Source of the DNA: Aliikangiella coralliicola
GTDB taxonomy: Bacteria; Pseudomonadota; Gammaproteobacteria; Enterobacterales; Kangiellaceae
DNA: 64,000 bases
Assembly: GCF_007004725.1 (NCBI RefSeq)
Contig: NZ_ML660166.1
Span: forward strand, 1-64,000
Direction: 5' to 3'
This document shows, one piece after another, positions 25,376 to 34,570 of the stretch. The notes under the pieces are model-generated. The model saw only the letters and a program-made list of their open reading frames with translations. It was not told the DNA's origin and ran no database searches. Positions within the stretch are counted from its first letter, which is position 1; each line of letters opens with the position of its first letter. The translations under genes were made by a program, and so were the position numbers.

Positions 25376-28300
25376 CTATATCGGGGTAAATCGGTATGAC
25401 TTTCTTGATTGATAGATAGAACCTGCAACAACTATCAACAAACATGAAAGTATCATTGCCACTAGACGCATATTCCACTCTTGATCGGTTTCCATTGCAT
25501 CAACCTGTTCTAATTTTTGCCCCTCAACCTGCTGGCTATTTTGCGCTGGATTAGCTACAGCTGGACTCTCAATTGGGGCCGGTTGCGGCAACTGCATATT
25601 TAAGCCATAACCTTGAGCCGAGGTATTAGTGAAATCTCTTAGCTTATCGTTTTCCACAAAAAGATCATGGCGATTAACTAGTTCGATGTATCTCTCTACT
25701 AACTTTTTCTGCGTTTCTTCCGACGCTTGCCAGTAGTCTTTTCTAATTGCTTCCAACATTTTTTCAATAAGTTGTGCCTGTGCGCCGGGATTAACCTGTT
25801 CGAACCATTCATCTAGTTTCAGATCCAATTTATCTTCCACATAGATTTCATGAAAAGTCTGCCATTGATCGGCTCTGACCAGGTTAGGGTCAACCACTTG
25901 CCAGCCCCAGAAGTTTGCAACCTGTGATGCCATGGTCACCGCGCCGCTGTAACCTTCCTTTTGCATTTCTTCTATCCAACGCCTATGAAACTGACGAGTT
26001 CGCAACTCTTTTGCTAGAAACTGGGCCGCGTCTTCCATTTTTGCTTTGTTGGCATTACGCAAATTAGAAATCATCATTTTAGGGCTTTTCCCATCGAGGT
26101 TTCTCACCGCTAACGACAATGAACCAAAATATTCGAAGGGATCATCGGAGCTTAGCATGCCGTAAATGTTAGAAGACCGAGAAAACATCGCAACATCAGT
26201 TCCTGATAATTGTTGGCCGTACAAATCAAGTCCTTCAATCTGCTCTCCCCAACGCTTTGGATCAGTGCCGAATGCATAGCCCATTTTCGAGAGATAATTT
26301 TCGGCAATTTTCTTATCACTTTCCCAGGTGTCGCTCGCGAATACAGGTCCATCAGTTCCTGAGCCATATTGCCCTGATGCATTGGAGAAAATTCTGACGC
26401 TGGAAAGATAAAGCGCTTCTTCTTCGTCATAACCTTGTTTAATTAAATCGGACTGAATTCGTTGCGTATTATCCCAAATTGAATTATTGGCTTCTTTAAG
26501 CTCCGCTACACTTTTGATCGCTTTCGCTAATCGCTGCACCACATTAGGAAAAGCATCTCGATAAAGTCCGGTTGCTGATAAAACAACATCGACTCTGGGA
26601 CGTTTCAGTTTTGATGCGGGAATAATTTCGGTGCCAATAACACGACCATCGTTACTCCATTTAGGCTTCACACCCATAGCGTATAACGCCTGGCTTTCCA
26701 AAACGCCATAATGACGCATCGCTTCAATCGACCACAATGAAAAGGCTAATTTGTCAGGATATTTTCCGTTCTCTTTGTAGTAATCTGTGATCACATTTTC
26801 AACCAGCTCTTTACCTTGTTCATATGCCGCTTTAGTTGGAAGACGAGCTGGATCGAAACCATACAAATTAAAGCCAGTTGGCAAAGATTCTGGATGACGA
26901 ATCGGATCTCCACCGGTTTTTACTGGAATATATTTACCGGCCAGTCCATCGGTTAAATGCTCAAGCTCTTTAATACCAGACAGGTTTTGATAGAGTGTCT
27001 TTCCTTTATCAATGAAAACCTGTAATTCATCACTGATGTCATGGCTGTGAGCGACGTTACCGTGCGTGTGAGTCTCATTGCCATGCCTGTGAGTCGATGC
27101 ACCAACAATAAAATCTCGAACCGTTTTATAGCCTGAAAGATTTTCCAGCTCGGTTTCATTTTCATGAAAACCTTCTTCTCCATGGTCGTGAGCAGCTTTA
27201 TTTTTATTGCTATCGTCGTGCGAATGGCCTTGCTCTGAATGATCATCATGTGAATGACCATGACCAGAATCTCGATAATGTTTGGCTTCGAACGCAGATG
27301 CAGTTCGAATAAATTCTTCACCAAGCATTTGGGTAATTGTCGAAATGAGCAGTCGCTCCTCAGCGAGTTCGCCAAAGGAATGTAATCCTAGTGGTTGGTT
27401 TTCTGCAGCTAACTCGCCTAGAAAATCATGCAACACATCCAGAAAATCAGTCATTTTGGCTGAAGTTCTTTGAGTCGACAATTGGTCGATTTTCTCTTTA
27501 TGCCACCCCATATCTTCACAGATATTTGACTCAACGCATTTGTTGATAATCTGGTCGGCAGTTTTTTGCTTAACACCACCTTCGTCTAACGAATCATATT
27601 GGTGCATTAACTCATGAATATCAGCGGAATCACCTTGCAAACCTGCTGCAGCAAATGGCGGCGTCATATGGGAAATAACGGTAGCGCTTCCACGACGCTT
27701 GGTTTGCATTGCTTCACCGACATCATCAACGATAAAAGGATAAAAAACAGGCGTATCCCAAACCGCTAAATTCGGTCCGTCGTACTTCGACAAACCTCTT
27801 TCTTTTCCGCCGAGATATTCTTGTGAACCGTGTGTACCCAGGTGAATAATTGCATCACTTTGCCAATACTTTCTCGCGTAATAGTAGGCCGCAAGATAGT
27901 AGTGATTCATTGGAATCTCACCTTTGTGGTACAAATACTTATCTTGATCTTTATCATCCGATCGCGGCGGCTGACGCATCACCAACATATTGCCATTTCG
28001 GATTCTGGGCAAAACAAAATAAGCTTTCCCTTCCTTTTTCACGACCATAAAATTATCTTCGGCTTTTCCCCAATGCTGGTTAATAGAAGAAGTGACTTTT
28101 TCGGGTAGTTGATTAAACCATGATAAGTATTCTTTGACTGGCATTAACTCAGCGAGATCTTCTTTGATCAGTTCGTCTAGTTGATAGTCTCGATAAAACG
28201 GATCCAGTATTTTGTTGACTTTTTCCGTGTAAAAATCAGGTTCGACACCGTTCAAGTTGTAGCCTTTACTTTCCAGTTCATGACTGATGACGTGTAAACT

Positions 28301-29560
28301 ATCGGGGACATTTAGAAATGATGCCCCCATATCACGATCTCCCCAAAAGAATACCGTAAGCTTCTTTTCCAGGTTAGGCTTTCGCTTTAAGCTAGACATG
28401 TTTAAAGCTTTATTAACCAAATGGTCAAGTTGATAATCAATCACCTCGGCTCTTTCCGTTTTCTTATTTCTTGCTGCAATAATTTGCGGGTCGATCACAC
28501 CGGCAGTTTCAGGCAAAACCAGCAAGAATGGTGTCATCCCCGGAGAAATTCCCTGAATATCATTTTCCCAATCTTTTTGATCGCCACTAAAATAAGTAAG
28601 CGCTTGAATAATTGGCACACCAATCTGCTCAAATTCCTGTTTACGTTTATTGGCCCAATGAATGGTTCTAAAATTAACGATCACGTCGACTAATGTTTTA
28701 CCATCTTTTTGAAGTAGATGCAGGTAAGGTGAGGACATTGGGCTGACTTCGAAGAAGAACGGCAACACAACGGCTCCTTTTGCTTCAAAAGCACGAATAG
28801 TTGCATCAAGAACTGCTGTTTGAGAAGACTCAATCAGTGCTCGCTGCAACATTATACCGACAACTGGTTGAGCAGCATTATCAGTAACGAAACTCTCATT
28901 CTTTTTTTGAGCGTTGTTTGTCCATTTCAAGTACCCGTCAAGTCCAGAAAAAATCAGCCCTTTGTAGTCGGGGTGATAAATACCAACTTCAGGGTAGATA
29001 ATGGGCTCTTCAACTTTTACCGATCGATTCTGTAATACTTTGTTGGCGATAAAATTTGCCATGCGAGTCAGATTAAGCTCTCCCCCATTATCGTAATAAT
29101 CGAATAATTTCTTCGCTTGCTCGGCTTTCAGGCCTTTGGTTAAAACCTGACTTTCAATCCATTTGAGCGCCAAGAAACGTTTAGAAGACTCTTTAACAAC
29201 AGGCGCAAACTTTTCGAACTCCTTTTTTGACTCGCGCTTTGAGGCACCATCGAACAATACAATATCGAACTCGTCAAATAGCGTTTTTGCTTCGTTCAAA
29301 TCTTTGAGTTTGGTGACCGAACGAGACTCTACATCAAGCCCAAATTGTCCAGCGCGCTTTTTTAATTCTTCAACTTTAGCTTTATAAGTATGATTCGTTC
29401 GGACGACTAAAAGACGTTTATCATTCAAATTGTTTTTAGTATTCGCAGCCTCAGATGAACCTGCTGTGTTTGCGAAAGAGAAATTAACAACCCCAAGCAA
29501 CATAAACGATGTCAGGAAGGTTTTGACAAGTAAAGCTTTGATAAATAAATTCAACCCCAT
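25376..29560 (-). CDS. HmuS/CobN-like large chelatase-family protein with His-rich insert
   Basis: About 1394 residues, homologous to the CobN/BchH large subunit of metal chelatases (IIHLGTHGSQEYLGGKERG is the family hallmark). Start at 29560: GAGG 8 bases upstream and a signal peptide follows (FIKALLVKTFLTSFMLLGVVNFSFA). A C-terminal membrane helix (LVAMILSCLLIVVAGSIY) anchors it. A stretch at about residues 761-844 has 16 histidines, probably metal binding. The neighbours (DUF2149, ExbB-like, TonB receptor) match the Bacteroides hmu order, where HmuS is proposed to strip iron from heme. I infer a heme/iron or cobalt handling role in the envelope rather than cobalamin synthesis. Confidence 0.88.
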   Translation of the reverse strand: MGLNLFIKALLVKTFLTSFMLLGVVNFSFANTAGSSEAANTKNNLNDKRLLVVRTNHTYKAKVEELKKRAGQFGLDVESRSVTKLKDLNEAKTLFDEFDIVLFDGASKRESKKEFEKFAPVVKESSKRFLALKWIESQVLTKGLKAEQAKKLFDYYDNGGELNLTRMANFIANKVLQNRSVKVEEPIIYPEVGIYHPDYKGLIFSGLDGYLKWTNNAQKKNESFVTDNAAQPVVGIMLQRALIESSQTAVLDATIRAFEAKGAVVLPFFFEVSPMSSPYLHLLQKDGKTLVDVIVNFRTIHWANKRKQEFEQIGVPIIQALTYFSGDQKDWENDIQGISPGMTPFLLVLPETAGVIDPQIIAARNKKTERAEVIDYQLDHLVNKALNMSSLKRKPNLEKKLTVFFWGDRDMGASFLNVPDSLHVISHELESKGYNLNGVEPDFYTEKVNKILDPFYRDYQLDELIKEDLAELMPVKEYLSWFNQLPEKVTSSINQHWGKAEDNFMVVKKEGKAYFVLPRIRNGNMLVMRQPPRSDDKDQDKYLYHKGEIPMNHYYLAAYYYARKYWQSDAIIHLGTHGSQEYLGGKERGLSKYDGPNLAVWDTPVFYPFIVDDVGEAMQTKRRGSATVISHMTPPFAAAGLQGDSADIHELMHQYDSLDEGGVKQKTADQIINKCVESNICEDMGWHKEKIDQLSTQRTSAKMTDFLDVLHDFLGELAAENQPLGLHSFGELAEERLLISTITQMLGEEFIRTASAFEAKHYRDSGHGHSHDDHSEQGHSHDDSNKNKAAHDHGEEGFHENETELENLSGYKTVRDFIVGASTHRHGNETHTHGNVAHSHDISDELQVFIDKGKTLYQNLSGIKELEHLTDGLAGKYIPVKTGGDPIRHPESLPTGFNLYGFDPARLPTKAAYEQGKELVENVITDYYKENGKYPDKLAFSLWSIEAMRHYGVLESQALYAMGVKPKWSNDGRVIGTEIIPASKLKRPRVDVVLSATGLYRDAFPNVVQRLAKAIKSVAELKEANNSIWDNTQRIQSDLIKQGYDEEEALYLSSVRIFSNASGQYGSGTDGPVFASDTWESDKKIAENYLSKMGYAFGTDPKRWGEQIEGLDLYGQQLSGTDVAMFSRSSNIYGMLSSDDPFEYFGSLSLAVRNLDGKSPKMMISNLRNANKAKMEDAAQFLAKELRTRQFHRRWIEEMQKEGYSGAVTMASQVANFWGWQVVDPNLVRADQWQTFHEIYVEDKLDLKLDEWFEQVNPGAQAQLIEKMLEAIRKDYWQASEETQKKLVERYIELVNRHDLFVENDKLRDFTNTSAQGYGLNMQLPQPAPIESPAVANPAQNSQQVEGQKLEQVDAMETDQEWNMRLVAMILSCLLIVVAGSIYQSRKSYRFTPI

Positions 29561-29588
29561 TTTTAACCTCAATTTATTCGAAAGATAA

Positions 29589-29960
29589 TTACTCAACATT
29601 GTTACTGCCTGACTGAGATTGATTATTTTCGTATTCTTTTTTGGAAACATCTTCTTTTTCAGGAACATAAACAATTGACCCATCATTCATTCTGTAGGCG
29701 ATCCCTGCTTTAACACCATCACCGGCACCAATCTCTCCAGTGCTTTCGTAGGTTTCAATCTTCTCGCCTTTTTTGATGATCATTTGCATGTTGGGTTTGC
29801 CGGCATTTTTGATGACGGTCACATCATCTTCCATAAACGGATTCAAAGGATTTTGTGCGATGGCAATGAGTAATGCAGCAACCAGCACAAGAAAGACATC
29901 GACAAGATTAACCAGTGACAGAGCTGGATTTATTGACTCATCTTCATCAAGCAGCTTCAC
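29589..29960 (-). CDS. DUF2149 membrane protein (HmuV-like)
   Basis: Small protein with one N-terminal membrane helix (LVNLVDVFLVLVAALLIAIA) and an ExbD-like layout, then a short periplasmic domain (IIKKGEKIETYESTGEIGAG...GIAYRMNDGSIVYVPE) typical of DUF2149. I prefer the GTG at 29960, which overlaps the end of the ExbB-like gene by 14 bases and has GAGG 9 bases upstream. An in-frame ATG at 30017 would add 19 residues. It lies between the ExbB-like and CobN-like genes, as in hmu loci, and probably partners the proton channel energising the receptor or chelatase. Confidence 0.85.
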   Translation of the reverse strand: MKLLDEDESINPALSLVNLVDVFLVLVAALLIAIAQNPLNPFMEDDVTVIKNAGKPNMQMIIKKGEKIETYESTGEIGAGDGVKAGIAYRMNDGSIVYVPEKEDVSKKEYENNQSQSGSNNVE

Positions 29961-30528
29961 TGATTGCGACCTCGCTGTGCGGTATTTTACTTTCTTCCAA
30001 CAATGGCGTAATGGCAACTAATTCTTTCGCCAACCATTTTTTCTTCTCACCGGCAATCCAGAATGTAATGGAAGCAATCACCAATCCAAAAATAACCGCA
30101 GAAAAAGCAATCACCAGGTTTTCTGAAATTCCCTGCACGTTACCATCCGCCAAACTTTTCAATGCCGGCCCCATAGGAATCATCGTAGCGATAAGACCTA
30201 GCATCGGCGCTAATCGACTTACGGAGCGAACACCCTGCAAAATATCAAGTGCAGCCACATCAAGTTGATCTTTGGTCACTTTCGGATGGCTGTGCGCAAT
30301 TTCAACTAAAGGATATCCTTTTAGATTTAAATTGTTAGCTTCACCCAGTTTTAAACCGACAGCTTTTAAATAATTATTTTTTTGCTGCCTTCTTTGCCAA
30401 CTTTGAGAAAAGAATTCGCCTGCAGCAAATAAACTATAAGCAAACAAAACCACCAGTAACATAATGACCGGTGCCATAAAAAAATCAGACAACTCATACA
30501 TCAGTTGTTCTAACCACTGAATAATCAT
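29947..30528 (-). CDS. MotA/TolQ/ExbB proton-channel family protein (HmuU-like)
   Basis: Inner-membrane proton-channel protein with about three membrane segments: residues ~16-37 (FFMAPVIMLLVVLFAYSLF), one in LGLIATMIPMGPALKSLADG, and NLVIAFSAVIFGLVIASITFWIAG. These last two are the conserved ExbB/TolQ block. Start chosen at 30528 with purine-rich GGGGG upstream; an in-frame TTG at 30540 is less likely. It overlaps the DUF2149 gene. Likely a dedicated energy-transducing unit for the hmu-like system. Confidence 0.88.
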   Translation of the reverse strand: MIIQWLEQLMYELSDFFMAPVIMLLVVLFAYSLFAAGEFFSQSWQRRQQKNNYLKAVGLKLGEANNLNLKGYPLVEIAHSHPKVTKDQLDVAALDILQGVRSVSRLAPMLGLIATMIPMGPALKSLADGNVQGISENLVIAFSAVIFGLVIASITFWIAGEKKKWLAKELVAITPLLEESKIPHSEVAISEAA

Positions 30529-30652
30529 CTCGACCCCCAAATAATAATCAGATAATGCTTAGAAAAAATACTTAGAAAACAGTACTCAGAAATTTGCCTC
30601 GAAATGATTCGAGGCAAACAAGGTTGATGAATTGTTAATGACTCAACAATTA

Positions 30653-32851
30653 TTAAAACGTCCAGGTTAATCCAAAGCGAAACTCTCGCCCTGGCTCTTG
30701 AGCATTTGCAATTGAGGCAGAATCTTGATCTAGTCCCTGGATATTAGCCCAACGCGCGTAGCGTTTATCAAGTAAATTAAATCCGCCGAGTCTCAACCTT
30801 AGGTCTTGCGTTACATCAAAGTGCGCGACCATATCGAGCAATCCATAACTTTTACCGGTGACATCATTTTCATCAGCAACTTTATCTTTTCTATCGACCA
30901 ACGTGACAATTGTTTCGAACCCCCAACGGTCAGAATCGCTTTGATACGCCGCACCAACAACTGCAGTTAAAGGATCAACTTGATTGAGGTAAGTATCGGC
31001 TTCTTCATCACGCCCCTTGGAATAAGCAATCGAGTTTCTCATACGCCAGTTATCATTCAACGTCCAAACACCAGTAAATTCAGCACCGTAAATTCTTACC
31101 TCTCCAATATTTGTGTCTTGAAACAAATTGATTCCATTTTGCTGCCCGATAAATTGACTACTGATGAAGTCCTCAAAATGGTTATCGTAAACAGATACTG
31201 CAACATAGTTACTGCCCATACGTGACTTGAAACCAATTTCGTAACCTTCACTGGTTTCAGGTCTTAAATTAGGATTGGGAACTGTCGCATAACCAAAACC
31301 TAAATTCACAAAGGCTTGGTTAGCTTCATCATAGCTCGGTGCACGAAAGCCTTCCGCATACTGAAAGAACCACGCGCTACTTTCAGAAACGTCATAAATT
31401 AAACCAAGATTTTTAGATACTTCACTTTCATCTGTCGATTGAATTTCAAATCCCAAATCGACGATATCTTGCAATCCCTGAGTATCGGCATCCATCTCAA
31501 ATTGGTCGTACCGAATACCGGGAATCAAAGTAAAACCGCTATTTCCAAATACGATTTCATCTTGAATAAAAACACCAGTTCGAGTCGTTTCTGTATCGGG
31601 AAAAGTCCTGTTGGGAAAGACTTCGGGTGCAGCCATAGGAAAAGCTCGGATACTACAAGTTGTCGCACCAGTTACACTATCGGTTTCGCAACGATTACGA
31701 GGCCGTTCGGTTTCTACAACTTCGTAACTTAATCCGTAAACTAACGAGTGAGTTGCAGATTCTGATTCTATCGTCTTAAATAAAGTCGTCGAGAATCCAC
31801 TGACATCCTGGTTAAATTCGAAGTCTGTCACACGTTGAGTTGGCGTGTTGTTACCAAACGGTGCATAGTCAAATGAAAAACTATTGGCCCTCAACTGACG
31901 CGTATTTTGCAAACCATCGGCAGTTTGCCAAAATACTCGGGACTCAATCCGATCTGCAATAGCAGCGTTTCCATTCCAGTCGTGTCCGATACTAAAGCGA
32001 GTTCTTTCATTGTCATCGAGACCAGTGCTCGGCAACTCCGGTGTATCAACTGCTGTGAGATCAAATTCAATTTCTTCGACAAAATTATCGACTGCGAAAG
32101 TCCATTTTTGACTGTCGCTGGGTTGATAAACCACCTTAAAAATTCCGCCGGTAGACTCACCATCTTGTGGTGTAAGAAACCCTTCGCCCTTGACTTCTGA
32201 TTCTGCAAAATCTCGTTGAGTAACTTGCAGCATGTAACCCCATTTGTCAGCCTGACCGGCCACTGTAAAACCCAGTTTCGTCAGGTCATTAGCATCAGCT
32301 GCTGAAGCGTTCAAACGTAAATAAACTTCATCATCATTAGTCACATAATCCATCGGATCTTTAGAGCGAAGTAACACTACGCCGCCCAAAGCGTCAGCGC
32401 CGTATAGAGCGGAAGCTGGTCCACGAATTATCTCGATAGACTTGAGATCATCCAATTCATAATTGTCATTGCCATAACCGCTTGGACCTGCAGAGAAAAC
32501 GTCACTACTCTTAACACCGTCAAGTAACATCAGCACGCGTTTTCCATCCATGCCTCTTATAGTAAAGCCTTGATTACCACCTCGACTCCTGGTGCGCATC
32601 GATAATCCCGGTTGATAACGAACCACATCATCAAGATCTTCCGCTAATTGCTTTTCCAGTTCCTCACTGTCAATTTGTGTCACTGTTCCGGCAACGTCCT
32701 CAACCTCACGAGGTAAACGCGTTGCAGTGATGAGCATCGTGTTTTCTGATGACTCATCATCGTAACTGACGGTATCTGCAGATACCCCTGAACTAACCGC
32801 AATCAGTGACGCCAGGCCACCTAAAATCAACGGTTTGTTATTATTTTTCAT
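30653..32851 (-). CDS. TonB-dependent heme/iron receptor (HmuR-like)
   Basis: Outer-membrane receptor of 732 residues. A signal peptide (KPLILGGLASLIAVSSGVSA) is followed by a TonB box (NTMLITATRLP), a plug domain (VVRYQPGLSMRTRSRGGNQGFTIRGMDGKRVLMLLDGV...IEIIRGPASALYGADALGGVV) and a 22-strand barrel ending in the aromatic FRFGLTWTF. GGAG lies 8 bases before the ATG. A Fur-type box lies upstream, so iron repression is likely. It opens a four-gene minus-strand operon with the ExbB-like, DUF2149 and CobN-like genes. Ligand (heme or another metal complex) is inferred from this context. Confidence 0.93.
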   Translation of the reverse strand: MKNNNKPLILGGLASLIAVSSGVSADTVSYDDESSENTMLITATRLPREVEDVAGTVTQIDSEELEKQLAEDLDDVVRYQPGLSMRTRSRGGNQGFTIRGMDGKRVLMLLDGVKSSDVFSAGPSGYGNDNYELDDLKSIEIIRGPASALYGADALGGVVLLRSKDPMDYVTNDDEVYLRLNASAADANDLTKLGFTVAGQADKWGYMLQVTQRDFAESEVKGEGFLTPQDGESTGGIFKVVYQPSDSQKWTFAVDNFVEEIEFDLTAVDTPELPSTGLDDNERTRFSIGHDWNGNAAIADRIESRVFWQTADGLQNTRQLRANSFSFDYAPFGNNTPTQRVTDFEFNQDVSGFSTTLFKTIESESATHSLVYGLSYEVVETERPRNRCETDSVTGATTCSIRAFPMAAPEVFPNRTFPDTETTRTGVFIQDEIVFGNSGFTLIPGIRYDQFEMDADTQGLQDIVDLGFEIQSTDESEVSKNLGLIYDVSESSAWFFQYAEGFRAPSYDEANQAFVNLGFGYATVPNPNLRPETSEGYEIGFKSRMGSNYVAVSVYDNHFEDFISSQFIGQQNGINLFQDTNIGEVRIYGAEFTGVWTLNDNWRMRNSIAYSKGRDEEADTYLNQVDPLTAVVGAAYQSDSDRWGFETIVTLVDRKDKVADENDVTGKSYGLLDMVAHFDVTQDLRLRLGGFNLLDKRYARWANIQGLDQDSASIANAQEPGREFRFGLTWTF

Positions 32852-32883
32852 TTATTTCTCCAAAAACAGACCCTAAAATCATC

Positions 32884-32908
32884 GCAAATAGTAATCATTA
32901 TCATTTGC
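32884..32908. promoter_or_regulatory. Fur box upstream of the hmu-like operon
   Basis: GCAAAT at 32884 and ATTTGC ending at 32908 bracket AGTAATCATTATC. The segment closely follows the Fur consensus built from GATAAT hexamers, and lies about 33-57 bases before the receptor start. This indicates iron-dependent repression. Promoter hexamers were not assigned. Confidence 0.8.
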
Positions 32909-33257
32909 ATTATCAACTAATATTTAGAAAATATGCTTATCAGGCTTGGGGAATGTTCAAGGCAGGCATCATATCTATTTGAATTTAAAGTGTTTATTTT
33001 GGGGAAACAGTGTTTTTGAAAACGATAATTTTGGAAACGATAATTGGCTGGAAGAGAGTTAATCTGCTTATGGCACTCGGCTACTTCTAGCCTAAGCAGG
33101 AGCAACAAAATTAAATCTTAAATCGAGTAGATCCTGAAGTAAGATAGAAAAAATGAAGTATGGGAAAACGATGAAAGCCTGTTGTAAATATATCTATAAA
33201 AACAGGCCCATGATTATTGGCAGTGCATTTATTAGCTACAGCAGATTGTTGTTAAGT
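32909..33257. other. Intergenic region with a likely minus-strand terminator
   Basis: About 350 bases upstream of the receptor. GCCTGTT (33177-33183) pairs with AACAGGC (33201-33207) and could terminate the lipoprotein gene at 33258. ACGATAATT is directly repeated near 33020-33045. A 63-residue minus-strand frame here has no coding look. Confidence 0.45.
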
Positions 33258-33794
33258 CTATTCCGCTGGTTTCAACAAAAGAAAACCCGCAGTATTTTCA
33301 GGTTTAGCGACGCCTAGAATTGAGAATTGCACTTCCCTTTGACTTTCAAGTTTCAGTTTTTCATCAACCAGAACATGCCACTGAGACTGGCCATTGAAGT
33401 TAACTTCAATCAATCTGCCAGAATCAATATCGTGCTCCCAGAGAAATTCTTTCGCATCAAATGATATTTCTTTCTCATTGCCGGTGATAATAAAGCTCAG
33501 GAGTTGCTTGGATGCTTCGATCATTTCAATATAAAACGAACTCTGTAATTCATCCACTTCTACAATTTCTATTGGGTTTTGTTTAATTTGTTCGATTTTT
33601 TCCGACCATTCCGCATACTCTGCATCTTCAGATTCATCCGGCTCCTCGAATGTCGCAGCAAAATCTACAGCGTTTTCCTCGCTGAAGCTTCTGAGCTGAT
33701 CAGCTAATGACCCAGGTGGTTCTGCGGAATTTTGTGGTGTCATCGAGCATGCGCTTACGAAGAAAACTACAACTAAGAATACTAAACTTTTCAT
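33258..33794 (-). CDS. Hypothetical lipoprotein
   Basis: About 178 residues with a lipoprotein signal (MKSLVFLVVVFFVSAC; Cys at the lipobox). The following region is acidic (EPDESEDAEYAEW) and the C-terminal half is a beta-rich domain ending LGVAKPENTAGFLLLKPAE. The ATG at 33794 seems better than an upstream in-frame TTG at 33812. No family recognised. It runs divergently from the gene at 34129 and probably resides in the envelope. Confidence 0.75.
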   Translation of the reverse strand: MKSLVFLVVVFFVSACSMTPQNSAEPPGSLADQLRSFSEENAVDFAATFEEPDESEDAEYAEWSEKIEQIKQNPIEIVEVDELQSSFYIEMIEASKQLLSFIITGNEKEISFDAKEFLWEHDIDSGRLIEVNFNGQSQWHVLVDEKLKLESQREVQFSILGVAKPENTAGFLLLKPAE

Positions 33795-34128
33795 CAATTT
33801 AATGACCTTCAACCAATTAGTAACTGCTTAATATAAATTCGATGCTATTTTGTCGCTTGCGGCTTCTAAACACCTCAAAATAGCGAAAAGTAACTCTACA
33901 GACTATGAATTTTAAAAACAAGTGTAATATCTCACAGTTAAATAGGTACTCTGTCTGGTTGGAGTCTATAGCAGGATGTGTCAATTAACCTGAGCAGATT
34001 TGTCGGGAGCTACCCAATCTCTCACATTACAGAGTGAGATTTTTCGGAAAACCAACAAAAACTCAACTACAATTTGTGAAGTATACAACGACCGCGAGAA
34101 TAGTTTTAGTAAACCAGGAAAGATTATA
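33795..34128. other. Divergent intergenic region
   Basis: About 330 A/T-rich bases between divergent genes. An upstream in-frame extension of the gene at 34129 (to 34000) has no coding character. No clear promoter or RNA was recognised. Confidence 0.4.
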
Positions 34129-34560
34129 ATGAATAGGATATCCCACATCTCTTTGGCTTGTGCACTCACAGCGGAATCAACTCAGGCGATCAATGATGGC
34201 ATTTGGGTCACCTTTAAGCTCAGACTAAAGCATGACTGCCCGGTGAAATTATTACCATGGCAAACCCCGTTAGAAGGTATTCTGGGAGATCTATTCTTCA
34301 TTAAAGATGAAAAAGGCTCCCCCATCAGCTATAAAGGTCCGTCGTTGAAACGGCGAGAACCTGACATTACAGATTTTCTTGAAGTCGACCCCGATCAACC
34401 ACTGATTAACAACTTTGATCTGGCCCCCTCCTATGCCCTCGAGCGCGGTAAAAACTATTCGATCACCATGAAATATTCGTTAATTAATATTATCGATGAA
34501 AATAACCGACAACATTTCGTCAGCTGCCATACCAACCAGCTTGAACTTAATATTCGGTAG
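34129..34560 (+). CDS. Stand-alone deuterolysin (M35) N-terminal-like domain protein
   Basis: About 143 residues. The middle reads LKLLPWQTPLEGILGDLFF-like (actual: VKLLPWQTPLEG), then SYKGPSLKRREPDITDFLEV and AYALERGKNYSITMKYSL-type strands. This matches the N-terminal beta-sandwich of bacterial M35-like deuterolysin metalloproteases, but no catalytic HExxH domain follows. The start at 34129 has AGGAA 9 bases upstream. No signal peptide is evident, so it may act in the cytoplasm. It could be a protease-inhibitor-like domain or a remnant. The neighbours give no functional link. Confidence 0.7.
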   Translation: MNRISHISLACALTAESTQAINDGIWVTFKLRLKHDCPVKLLPWQTPLEGILGDLFFIKDEKGSPISYKGPSLKRREPDITDFLEVDPDQPLINNFDLAPSYALERGKNYSITMKYSLINIIDENNRQHFVSCHTNQLELNIR

Positions 34561-34570
34561 TTAGGCCCTG

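Noticed and set aside
29589-29686. Extended N-terminus of the CobN-like protein (start at 29686)
   Set aside because: It would overlap the DUF2149 gene by almost 100 bases. The ATG at 29560 has GAGG upstream and is followed directly by a signal peptide.
32917-33108. 63-residue minus frame (reads ...NYRFQNYRFQK...)
   Set aside because: It comes from a short direct repeat (ACGATAATT) in A/T-rich DNA, next to the Fur box, with no ribosome binding site or protein-like composition.
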